Assembly (NCBI GenBank): GCA_934247115.1
Contig: CAKQIY010000004.1
Span: forward strand, 1 to 64,000
Direction: 5' to 3'
Length of the DNA: 64,000 nucleotides
Origin: an uncultured Coprococcus sp.
Lineage (GTDB): Bacteria > Bacillota > Clostridia > Lachnospirales > Lachnospiraceae
The notes under the pieces were generated by a model that was not told where the DNA came from, made no database searches, and saw only the letters and a list, made by a program, of their open reading frames with translations. Positions 8,786 through 16,784 of this stretch are shown here, one piece after another. A program made the translations under genes and the position numbers. Every line of letters starts with the position of its first letter. Position 1 is the first letter of the stretch.

Positions 8786-11232
8786 TGGATAAGGCAATTT
8801 ATAAGATACGAGGAAATGTGTTCTTCAAGCTTGGAATATATATTCTTGTGGCGGTGCTGGCATATGGAACGCTGTATACAGGCGGTCTGGTGCTGCAGGG
8901 AAGCTACCTTGGAGTGTACAGTGATGATGATCAGGGCGCGACGCCGTATGAGAGACTGGTAAATGATTATGTGGAGGACACAAATGAGGTGCTTACCGGA
9001 AATGTGAAGTCTTACATCCAGGAGACAAGGTCACAGATGGAAAGCTTCACAACATACAGTCAGCTCGTGAGCGCTGATCACAACGGAGATATGGTTATAA
9101 CCGCGGATGATGTTTTCCGGAGATTGACCAATTCGGATACAACATCTGCGATCAAGTCGTCATACCGGTATGAGGATATGAACGAACGAGGTGATATCGG
9201 CTATATGCTGACGGCAGCCTGCAGTGATGATGCAAATGCAAATACTGGAAAGATAAAAGTAACGACCGGAAATATAAAGCTTATAAATGATAATGCCCGG
9301 CTGGACAACAATATATATACGAACGATTATGACAGCACGATAGAAGTGCCTGTTAAAAGATATATTGTGTTTAACAAACTAGGTGATATGGAACAGGGTG
9401 AGCAGTATATCAATGCTCTGATGGGAAATGATGAGCCATATTATGATGAATACAATTATAATGAAGAATATGAAGAAAATGCTACTTTGGAGGATGATAC
9501 AGATTCTGTATTGACAGCGGATGGCAAGTCTATCACCACACAGGATATCATGTATGGCAATCATTACCCGAGTTCGGTTGAAAAACTGTATTTTGATGAC
9601 ACAGACGAGATTGGCAGTTCGTCTGGGAATTGCTACTGTCTTGTGCTAAGCTATGATGAATATTCATTTATAAATATCACGGGAAAGTGCTATGTGGATG
9701 TGGAGGCTGCTGTAGACAACATCAAAGCGTCAAATCCGGAAATGGTCCAATACATTGGAGTATGGAATACGAAGAGTAAGGGGATACTGGCAGGATTTGC
9801 AGTTGTGTTGCTGCTGTGCATCGTCATGTCGATATTTTCAATGGTCAACGCCGGAGTAAAGACAGGGAAGGAGACGATCACACTCGGCAGATTTGAGAGG
9901 GCTCCGACTGAGCTTGTGCTGGCTATGGTAGTATGTTCTGTTGCAGCAGCAATAGGAATCTGCGTCGAAAGCGGAATTGCATCCATATGTGTGAACCAGT
10001 ATAAAAACTACACATTTGTATCAGAAAATATACAGTACATTGCGTTTCTGGTGCCGGTGGCATGTCTATATTCTGTGGCGTTATTTTTCTTTAATAATAT
10101 AGTTGCTAAGGTTAAGACGAGAACATTTTTGGCAGACTGTCTGATAATCCGCGCGCTGAAGTGGATGGCAGGAAAGACGAAAGCTTGTTTCAGGTATATG
10201 AAAAGTCATATGTCCCTGACACAGAAGGGCATATGGGCTTATATAGGTATAACTATAGTAGAGATAATTTTTGTGGCAATCCTGGCGGTAGGCAGCATGA
10301 GAGGCCTCCTTTGGCTAGTGATTTATATCGTTTTAAAATGGCTGTGCATAGTCGGAATAGTGGCATATATCATTCAGACACAGGAACTTTACAAATGTGC
10401 TAAGGAGATGGCGGAGGGCAATCTTGACAGGAAAGCGGACACAAGTAAGATGTTCTGGGTATTCCGCGCACACGGTGAACATCTCAACCAGATAAGTGAC
10501 GGCATGTCAAAGGCTGTTGAGGCAAGAATGAAGAGTGAGCATTTGAAGACCGAACTCATAACAAATGTATCCCACGATATAAAGACCCCGCTTACATCCA
10601 TAATCAACTATGTAGATCTGCTGCAGAAGGATGATATGGATGAGAAGACAAGACAGGAATATATAGAAGTTCTCTCAAGGCAGTCCGCGAGACTGAAAAA
10701 ACTCATAGAGGATCTGGTTGAGGCATCCAAGGCATCCACCGGAAATATCCAGATAAACTGGGCAGAGATAGATGCAAATATGCTGCTTGAGCAGGCTGTT
10801 GCAGAGTATAATGACAAGCTTGAGCGGGCTGGACTCAGGGTAGTATTTACAAAATCGGAGACACCTGCGGTTATCATGGCTGATGGACAGCATCTGTGGA
10901 GAGTATTTGATAATCTCCTTGCCAATATAAGCAAATACGCAATGCCTGGAACCAGGGTGTATGCATCCGTGATCCATGAAACTGATTCAGTGAGAATTGA
11001 GTTCAAGAACATCTCCAGAGAGGCTTTAAATGTGTCAAGTGATGAGCTTATGGAGAGATTTGTCCGTGGGGACAGTTCGCGAAATACAGAGGGCAGCGGC
11101 TTGGGACTTTCTATAGCAAACAGCCTTTGCACACTTATGAGGGCTGATTTTAAGCTGAGCATAGATGGTGATCTGTTCAAGGCAGTTATAACATTTGACT
11201 GCGGAACTCCACAGAAGAAAAATAATCGTTAG
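8785..11232 (+). CDS. Large membrane sensor histidine kinase
   Basis: The 815-residue protein starts at a GTG overlapping the regulator's stop codon. One helix spans residues about 13-37, then an outside region to about 330. A block of further helices lies around 333-355, 375-400, 417-440 and 483-532. A HAMP-like linker leads to HisKA with NVSHDIKTPL (phosphoaccepting His597). The ATP-binding domain has an N-box-like DNLLANISKYA near 709-719 and GSGLGLSIA near 770. The outer domain is acidic and Tyr-rich (residues 215-240). The stimulus is unknown. The size and number of membrane helices are well above those of a typical kinase of this kind. Confidence 0.92.
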   Translation: MDKAIYKIRGNVFFKLGIYILVAVLAYGTLYTGGLVLQGSYLGVYSDDDQGATPYERLVNDYVEDTNEVLTGNVKSYIQETRSQMESFTTYSQLVSADHNGDMVITADDVFRRLTNSDTTSAIKSSYRYEDMNERGDIGYMLTAACSDDANANTGKIKVTTGNIKLINDNARLDNNIYTNDYDSTIEVPVKRYIVFNKLGDMEQGEQYINALMGNDEPYYDEYNYNEEYEENATLEDDTDSVLTADGKSITTQDIMYGNHYPSSVEKLYFDDTDEIGSSSGNCYCLVLSYDEYSFINITGKCYVDVEAAVDNIKASNPEMVQYIGVWNTKSKGILAGFAVVLLLCIVMSIFSMVNAGVKTGKETITLGRFERAPTELVLAMVVCSVAAAIGICVESGIASICVNQYKNYTFVSENIQYIAFLVPVACLYSVALFFFNNIVAKVKTRTFLADCLIIRALKWMAGKTKACFRYMKSHMSLTQKGIWAYIGITIVEIIFVAILAVGSMRGLLWLVIYIVLKWLCIVGIVAYIIQTQELYKCAKEMAEGNLDRKADTSKMFWVFRAHGEHLNQISDGMSKAVEARMKSEHLKTELITNVSHDIKTPLTSIINYVDLLQKDDMDEKTRQEYIEVLSRQSARLKKLIEDLVEASKASTGNIQINWAEIDANMLLEQAVAEYNDKLERAGLRVVFTKSETPAVIMADGQHLWRVFDNLLANISKYAMPGTRVYASVIHETDSVRIEFKNISREALNVSSDELMERFVRGDSSRNTEGSGLGLSIANSLCTLMRADFKLSIDGDLFKAVITFDCGTPQKKNNR

Positions 11233-11293
11233 AATAATGTGTGATCTGCAGGTTGAATTATGAAAAAATATTAGATTTTAGCACAAAACGTTA

Positions 11294-11344
11294 TTGACAA
11301 CTAATTTGAGTTAGGGCATACTAACCTTGGTGATAATATTATCA
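11294..11344 (+). promoter_or_regulatory. Promoter with palindromic operator before the Fur-family gene
   Basis: TTGACA at 11294-11299 is followed by a 17-bp spacer and CATACT at 11317-11322. GTTAG and CTAAC arms flank the -10 box (11310-11325). A perfect 14-bp palindrome TGATAATATTATCA lies at 11331-11344, resembling the GATAAT-based Fur box. The layout suggests metal-dependent autoregulation, which is an inference. Confidence 0.55.
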
Positions 11345-11364
11345 ACAATCAGAAGGAGGCGTGT

Positions 11365-11850
11365 ATGATGACTAACGAAAGATTAGAGACAGACAAGAAG
11401 AGTATAGATGATACAGGTATCCAGCGTACAGAGATGCAGAAGGAGATAGTTATCAGCAGACTCAGAGAGAGGGGCTGCAGGATAACAAGACAGAGAATGA
11501 TACTTCTCGATATAATACTGGGCGAGGAGTGTTCATCCTGTAAGGAGATATATTATAAGGCTTCGAAGCAGGACAGCAGGATCGGTTCAGCAACGGTATA
11601 CAGGATGGTCAACACCCTGGAGGATATTGGGGCAATCAACAGAAAGAATATGTATAAGGTTGCCTGCGGAGAAAGCTGTGGAATAGAGGATGCCTGTGTC
11701 ATCGAGCTTGATGATTCATCGAGCATAGAATTGTCGGCAAAAGAATGGAACCGTATAATAAGAGCAGGGTTGATGGCTGGTGGATATATTGAGAATCAGG
11801 CAGTTACAGGTGTAAGTGTAAAACCGTGCGGATGCGGTACTTGCTGTTAG
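11365..11850 (+). CDS. Fur-family transcriptional regulator with Cys-rich tail
   Basis: The 161-residue protein has a Fur-type winged helix: the segment GCRITRQRMILLDIIL, then the recognition segment with SATVYRMVNTLEDIG. The usual dimerisation domain is shortened. The His-rich HHxH metal site of classical Fur is missing, and instead there are CGESCG near residues 96-101 and a C-terminal CGCGTCC. This suggests a thiolate metal site. A perfect AAGGAGG precedes the tandem ATGs at 11365 and 11368. It is followed by a gene for a membrane-anchored metal-binding protein, which supports a metal-responsive role. Confidence 0.82.
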   Translation: MMTNERLETDKKSIDDTGIQRTEMQKEIVISRLRERGCRITRQRMILLDIILGEECSSCKEIYYKASKQDSRIGSATVYRMVNTLEDIGAINRKNMYKVACGESCGIEDACVIELDDSSSIELSAKEWNRIIRAGLMAGGYIENQAVTGVSVKPCGCGTCC

Positions 11851-11877
11851 CGTTAATGACGAAGGAGATGAATAAAA

Positions 11878-12234
11878 ATGGGTGGAACGATACTGGTCAT
11901 ATGTATACTGCTTCTCATTGTTGTGGGTGCGGTGATAAGTTCTGCAAAACATTTTAAAGGTGAGGGCGGCTGCTGTGGCGGTGGCGGTTCAGTAAAGGTA
12001 AAAGGCGACAAGATCAAGGATGTTGTGGCGGTGAAGACTATTCATATAGAGGGAATGCATTGCAGTAACTGCTCGTCCCGTGTGCAGAATGCCCTCAACA
12101 GTATGGATCAGGTCAATGCAAAGGTTGATCTGAAGAAACAGCAGGCAGTGGTAAAGCTTGGAAAAAATGTATCCGATGACGAGCTTAAGAGCTGTGTAGA
12201 ACGCAGTGGTTATATGGTTCGCAGCATAGAGTAA
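11878..12234 (+). CDS. Membrane-anchored HMA-domain protein with FeoB-associated Cys motif
   Basis: The 118-residue protein has one N-terminal helix (about 3-22) and a GEGGCCGGGG cluster near residue 32, as in FeoB-associated Cys-rich membrane proteins. A heavy-metal-associated domain covers about 50-118, with the metal-binding GMHCSNC near residue 60. The HMA domain typically binds Cu(I), Zn or related ions. A strong AAGGAG site precedes it. It follows the Fur-family gene by 27 bp, so metal capture at the inner face of the membrane under control of that regulator is a reasonable inference. No FeoA or FeoB gene is present in the window. Confidence 0.85.
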   Translation: MGGTILVICILLLIVVGAVISSAKHFKGEGGCCGGGGSVKVKGDKIKDVVAVKTIHIEGMHCSNCSSRVQNALNSMDQVNAKVDLKKQQAVVKLGKNVSDDELKSCVERSGYMVRSIE

Positions 12235-12276
12235 GAGTGGTAGGATAAAAAATTGTAAAAATTTTTCAAAAAATTG

Positions 12277-12305
12277 TTGGCAATTTGGCTCTGATGTGGT
12301 ATTAT
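12277..12305 (+). promoter_or_regulatory. Promoter of the first tRNA-Gly(GCC)
   Basis: TTGGCA at 12277-12282, a 17-bp spacer and TATTAT at 12300-12305 lie about 30 bp before the tRNA. Confidence 0.8.
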
Positions 12306-12335
12306 CCATATTGTTGTGAAAAACACAGCAGACAA

Positions 12336-12407
12336 GCGCGAGTGGCTCAGCGGTGGAGCATCTCCTTGCCAAGGAGAGGGTCGCGGGTTCGATTCCCGTC
12401 TCGCGCT
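12336..12407 (+). tRNA. tRNA-Gly (anticodon GCC), copy 1
   Basis: The acceptor arms GCGCGAG and CTCGCGC pair. The anticodon stem TCTCC/GGAGA encloses the loop TTGCCAA, giving anticodon GCC. The T arm has GGTTCGATTCC, and no CCA is encoded. It is identical to the copy 169 bp downstream. Confidence 0.96.
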
Positions 12408-12445
12408 CTGGGTAATCTGTCAGGTGATTAAAGCTAAAAAAGTTG

Positions 12446-12474
12446 TTGACAGTTTGCCGGCGTTATGATATTAT
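12446..12474 (+). promoter_or_regulatory. Promoter of the second tRNA-Gly(GCC)
   Basis: TTGACA at 12446-12451, a 17-bp spacer and TATTAT at 12469-12474 precede the second tRNA copy. The -10 to tRNA segment is nearly identical to that of copy 1. Confidence 0.85.
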
Positions 12475-12504
12475 CCATATTGTTGTGAGTAACACAGCAG
12501 ACAA

Positions 12505-12576
12505 GCGCGAGTGGCTCAGCGGTGGAGCATCTCCTTGCCAAGGAGAGGGTCGCGGGTTCGATTCCCGTCTCGCGCT
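12505..12576 (+). tRNA. tRNA-Gly (anticodon GCC), copy 2
   Basis: The 72-nt tRNA sequence is identical to copy 1, including the GCC anticodon and lack of CCA. The 36 bp upstream of each copy are also almost identical, so the unit duplicated was promoter plus tRNA. Confidence 0.96.
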
Positions 12577-12593
12577 CTTTTATATTAATTCAC

Positions 12594-12622
12594 GGTCAGG
12601 ATTCTTATCCTGATTTTTTTTT
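12594..12622 (+). terminator. Terminator of the tRNA-Gly pair
   Basis: TCAGGAT and ATCCTGA arms with a 4-base loop are followed by a T-tract of nine bases. Confidence 0.9.
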
Positions 12623-12749
12623 GCCGTTATGTGTTGTCAGTAATAAAATTTAATAAATTTTTACTATTGAATAAATGGCATGGAGTGATATAATCATCAC
12701 AATCGTTGAATATCAGAAAATTTATTTTTTACGAGGTTATAATTAAATT

Positions 12750-14981
12750 ATGAAAGAGAGACTTAAGAATTTTCATCATTCGGCAGTTTTTATCTGTCTG
12801 GTCCTTGCAATTGTGCTGGACGTTATATTGGAGGCACTTGGAAGGCACTCATTGTTCAAGGCGATATCGTATGTGTGGAATCAGCCCCTCATATTCCTCT
12901 ATAATTGTTCGATCATATTCTTTACATTGACGCTTTCACTGCTCATGAGGAAGAGGATATTCGGGTATTGTGTCATATCATTTGCATGGCTGATACTTGG
13001 AATTACTAACTGTATAGTACTGGGATTCAGGATCACACCTTTCTCAGCTATAGATATGCTTATGGCAAGAAACACCATTACTATCATAGACAAGTATTTT
13101 GATGTGTGGCAGATAGTTCTGATCGCAGCACTGTTGTTTGTGGCGCTGGCGGGAATCATAATCCTTTTTATCAAGTCCCCGACGGTCACGGGCAATATAT
13201 ACAGAACGAGGACGACAGTTTTCATAGTGGCGACTTTCTTCTGTGTAATGCTGTTTACCAAGATAGCGCTCAATGCGCAGACTATATCAGATAATTTTGC
13301 GAATCTTGCGACGGCGTACAACAATTATGGCTTTGTATACTGTTTCTCCAACAGTGTTGTGGATGTGGGTATAGGACAGCCGAGTGATTACAGTCAGGAC
13401 AAGATGCTGGAGATAAAGGATGATCTTGACAGTGTGGGGACCACGGATTCAACCATCGGCGAGGATAAGCCGAATGTCATATTCGTGCAGCTTGAGTCCT
13501 TCATGGATCCGTCATATGTGAAGTATCTGACATTCAGTGAGAATCCTATCCCCAATTTCACAAAGCTGAAGGAGGAATGTACATCGGGCTTCCTGACCAT
13601 GCCGGCCATAGGAGCTGGTACAGCCAATTCAGAGTTTGAGGTGCTGACTGGATTCAATGTAGCATATTTTGGAGCCGGTGAGTATCCATATAAGACCATA
13701 CTTGGCAAGCAGACCATAGAGAGCATGGCGACACAGCTGAAGCTTGATGGTTATTCAACACATGCCATGCACAATCACGATGGTACATTCTATGACAGAT
13801 ATAAGGTATACAAGAACATGGGCTTTGATACATTTACGCCTATGGAGTACATGTACAATTTACATCACACACAGAAGAACTGGGAGAAGGATGATGTGCT
13901 GACGAGCGAGATCATGAAGACTCTGACATTTACATCGTCAAGAGATTTTATATTCACAGTCAGTGTTCAGGGACATGGAAGATATCCGTCACAGCTTGAT
14001 GAGGAGAATTACAGCTATCCTATAAAGGTTGCAGGAACTGGAGACGAGGCGCTTGATACCCAGTGGACCTATTATTGCAACCAGCTTTATGAGATGGATG
14101 AGTTCATAGGTGCACTCACCGAGAGACTTAAGAAATTCAATGAGCCGGTTGTGCTGGTTATGTATGGAGATCATCTTCCAGGCTTTGAACTCACAGATGA
14201 CGATGTGGAGAATGATAATCTGTATCAGACGGAGTATTTTGTGTGGAGCAATAAGGACAATCTTCCTGTTGAGAAAGAGGATATAGAGGCTTATCAGCTT
14301 AGTACAAAGGTATTTGATATGCTTGGCTTTGAGAAGAGCTATGTTCAGAAATTCCAGTCCAAGTACAAGCCTGGCGATGATAACTATGACGATGAGCTTG
14401 AGAATATAGAGTATGACATGCTGTATGGACAGAGATACATGTATCCTGACGGCTGGCCATATGAGCCAACGAATATGAGATATGGTATAGAGAAGATAAG
14501 CATTTCCCATGTGGAGAAGGGCGTGTATGTTCCGCCTGTTGATGAGACTGCACAGACTGTTTCTGAAGATGTGGCTGCCGGGGAAACAGATACTGAGACG
14601 GCTGTCGCTGAGGAACCGCAGCCGTTAAATGGCTATTACATCCATGGAAGTAATTTCAATGAATGTACATTTGTATGGATAGATGATGCATTTCTGAGTG
14701 AGACTATATATGTAAACCGAAGCACATTGTTTCTTCCAAGAGATGACGCGTTTGAGGCTGGACAGGAGATATCCATTGCCCAGGTAGGTGATGACAGTAT
14801 AGATTTCGGCGTTGAAGATACCATCGTATATGGTGGAGATCCTGTAGATCCGGATGTATTAGAGACCAATGTCGGAACTGAGTCCGTCATATCTACAACG
14901 GAAGTCACCACAGAAAAATCAACACAGAAGCAGAAGTCTGGTGCCAAGAGTGAGGCTTCGGAAAAGACGACAGAAAATTGA
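12750..14981 (+). CDS. LTA synthase-family sulfatase-fold membrane enzyme
   Basis: The 743-residue protein has five N-terminal membrane helices (about 12-30, 47-66, 70-92, 119-141, 156-173) and an extracellular sulfatase-fold domain (about 238-520). LtaS-type residues are present: the metal ligand Glu249 in VQLES, the presumed nucleophile Thr291 in AGTANSEFE, His409 in QGHGRY, and Asp474-His475 in YGDHLPG. These enzymes transfer glycerol phosphate or related groups to envelope polymers. Unusually, an extra C-terminal region (about 590-743) holds a low-complexity Thr/Glu linker, a beta-rich segment and a charged Ser/Lys tail, which is longer than typical LtaS. Confidence 0.88.
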   Translation: MKERLKNFHHSAVFICLVLAIVLDVILEALGRHSLFKAISYVWNQPLIFLYNCSIIFFTLTLSLLMRKRIFGYCVISFAWLILGITNCIVLGFRITPFSAIDMLMARNTITIIDKYFDVWQIVLIAALLFVALAGIIILFIKSPTVTGNIYRTRTTVFIVATFFCVMLFTKIALNAQTISDNFANLATAYNNYGFVYCFSNSVVDVGIGQPSDYSQDKMLEIKDDLDSVGTTDSTIGEDKPNVIFVQLESFMDPSYVKYLTFSENPIPNFTKLKEECTSGFLTMPAIGAGTANSEFEVLTGFNVAYFGAGEYPYKTILGKQTIESMATQLKLDGYSTHAMHNHDGTFYDRYKVYKNMGFDTFTPMEYMYNLHHTQKNWEKDDVLTSEIMKTLTFTSSRDFIFTVSVQGHGRYPSQLDEENYSYPIKVAGTGDEALDTQWTYYCNQLYEMDEFIGALTERLKKFNEPVVLVMYGDHLPGFELTDDDVENDNLYQTEYFVWSNKDNLPVEKEDIEAYQLSTKVFDMLGFEKSYVQKFQSKYKPGDDNYDDELENIEYDMLYGQRYMYPDGWPYEPTNMRYGIEKISISHVEKGVYVPPVDETAQTVSEDVAAGETDTETAVAEEPQPLNGYYIHGSNFNECTFVWIDDAFLSETIYVNRSTLFLPRDDAFEAGQEISIAQVGDDSIDFGVEDTIVYGGDPVDPDVLETNVGTESVISTTEVTTEKSTQKQKSGAKSEASEKTTEN

Positions 14982-15036
14982 CAGATAGAACTTCCTTGAC
15001 AAGAGGTATAATATTTGTTAGCATGTTTAAAAAGTT

Positions 15037-15076
15037 ACATCACCCAACGCGATAAGTGTTGGGTGATGTGTTTTCT
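15037..15076 (+). terminator. Hairpin with T-tract between the LTA synthase gene and guaB
   Basis: ACATCACCCAAC pairs perfectly with GTTGGGTGATGT across a 9-base loop, followed by GTTTTCT. It is the likely terminator of the upstream gene. A TTGACA-17-TAGCAT promoter-like pair lies just before it (14996-15024), so it could alternatively act as an attenuator in a guaB leader. Confidence 0.7.
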
Positions 15077-15153
15077 CTATTAAGGCTAATTAACGTACAT
15101 AATGGGCGCAGATGTGCTCTTATTAAATATTTTACAGAAAGAGAGAGAAGAAA

Positions 15154-16605
15154 ATGGGTAAGATTATTGGCGAAGGAATTACATTTGATGACGTTTTATT
15201 GGTACCTGCTTATTCTGAGGTATTACCAAATGACGTAGACCTTACAACACAGCTGACACAGAAGATTAAGTTGAATATTCCTCTTATGAGTGCTGGTATG
15301 GACACAGTTACAGAGCATAGAATGGCGATTGCCATGGCTCGTCAGGGTGGTATCGGAGTTATCCATAAGAATATGTCTATTGAGAAGCAGGCAGAGGAAG
15401 TTGACAAGGTTAAGCGTTCAGAGAACGGTGTAATATCTGATCCATTTTACTTATCTCCAGAGCATACACTTGCGGACGCTGACGAACTTATGAGCAAGTT
15501 CAGAATTTCAGGCGTACCTATCACTGAGGATGGCAAGCTTGTAGGTATCATTACCAATCGTGATCTGAAGTTTGAGAAGGATTATTCAAAGAAGATTAAG
15601 GAGTCTATGACATCTGAGGGACTTGTTACAGCCAAGGAGGGAATCACACTTGACGAGGCAAGAGAGATCCTTGGAAAGGCTCGTAAGGAGAAGCTCCCTA
15701 TCGTTGATGACGATTTCCGTCTCAAGGGACTTATCACTATAAAGGATATAGAGAAGCAGATCAAGTACCCATATTCAGCACATGACGCACAGGGAAGACT
15801 TCTCTGCGCAGCAGCTGTTGGATGTACAGCCAACATTCTTGACAGAGTTGCAGAGCTTGTATCAGCAAAGGTTGATGCTATAGTTATAGATACAGCACAT
15901 GGTCATTCAGCTAACGTCCTGAGAACCTTCAAGATGGTTAAGGAGAAGTATCCTGACCTTCAGGTTATCGCAGGTAATGTGGCAACAAGATCAGGAGCGC
16001 AGGCTATGATTGACATGGGTGTAGATGCAGTCAAGATCGGTATCGGACCTGGCTCTATCTGTACAACAAGAGTTGTTGCAGGTATAGGCGTACCACAGAT
16101 CACAGCCATCATGCAGGCATATGATGCAGCAATGAATGCAGGAATTCCTGTTATCGCAGATGGTGGTATCAAGTATTCAGGAGATATAACAAAGGCTCTT
16201 GCAGCTGGTGCCAACGTATGTATGATGGGAAGTCTGTTCGCAGGAACAGATGAGGCTCCTGGTGACTTCGAGCTTTATCAGGGACGTAAGTACAAGGTAT
16301 ACAGAGGCATGGGCTCTATAGCAGCCATGGAGAATGGTTCCAAGGACAGATACTTCCAGGAGAATGCAAGAAAGCTTGTTCCAGAGGGAGTTGAGGGCCG
16401 TGTAGCTTATAAGGGATCACTTGAGGATACTGTATTCCAGCTCATCGGTGGACTTCGTTCAGGTATGGGCTACTGTGGTGCCAAGAATATCGAAGAGCTT
16501 CATGAGAAGGCAGAGTTCGTCAAGATCTCAGCAGCTTCACTCAAGGAGAGCCACCCACATGATATCCATATTACAAAGGAAGCTCCTAATTACAGCGTAG
16601 AGTAG
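15154..16605 (+). CDS. guaB: Inosine-5-prime-monophosphate dehydrogenase
   Basis: The 483-residue enzyme oxidises IMP to XMP with NAD+, the committed step to GMP. It is a TIM barrel with two CBS domains inserted (about 95-210; FRISGVPITEDGKLVGIITN marks the first). The catalytic Cys is in GPGSICTTRVVAGIGVPQ near residue 300. The flap RYFQE and the GMGSIAAM segment are present. The codon usage appears strongly biased to a few codons, as in highly expressed genes. A purine-rich AGAGAGAAG precedes the ATG. It stands alone between two hairpins. Confidence 0.97.
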   Translation: MGKIIGEGITFDDVLLVPAYSEVLPNDVDLTTQLTQKIKLNIPLMSAGMDTVTEHRMAIAMARQGGIGVIHKNMSIEKQAEEVDKVKRSENGVISDPFYLSPEHTLADADELMSKFRISGVPITEDGKLVGIITNRDLKFEKDYSKKIKESMTSEGLVTAKEGITLDEAREILGKARKEKLPIVDDDFRLKGLITIKDIEKQIKYPYSAHDAQGRLLCAAAVGCTANILDRVAELVSAKVDAIVIDTAHGHSANVLRTFKMVKEKYPDLQVIAGNVATRSGAQAMIDMGVDAVKIGIGPGSICTTRVVAGIGVPQITAIMQAYDAAMNAGIPVIADGGIKYSGDITKALAAGANVCMMGSLFAGTDEAPGDFELYQGRKYKVYRGMGSIAAMENGSKDRYFQENARKLVPEGVEGRVAYKGSLEDTVFQLIGGLRSGMGYCGAKNIEELHEKAEFVKISAASLKESHPHDIHITKEAPNYSVE

Positions 16606-16645
16606 CAGATGATGCCCCTAGGGGGAGACTGCTTTATATAACAGG

Positions 16646-16716
16646 AAAAGGGACACATACAATGCAGATGTTTCTTGAGATGTCAGAATCATTTGCGTGG
16701 GTATGTGTCCTTTTTT
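16646..16716 (+). terminator. Terminator of guaB
   Basis: AAAAGGGACACATAC (16646-16660) pairs with GTATGTGTCCTTTTTT (16701-16716) across a 40-base loop. Confidence 0.8.
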
Positions 16717-16784
16717 CTTGACACAGTTTTTTAATGTGAGATAATGGAGAATGGGTGTCTTAGAAAAGAGGTGTAAATGCTTTT

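Noticed and set aside
14996..15024. TTGACA-17-TAGCAT as the guaB promoter
   Set aside because: The -10 match is weak and a terminator-like hairpin follows directly; noted in the hairpin entry but not called as a promoter.
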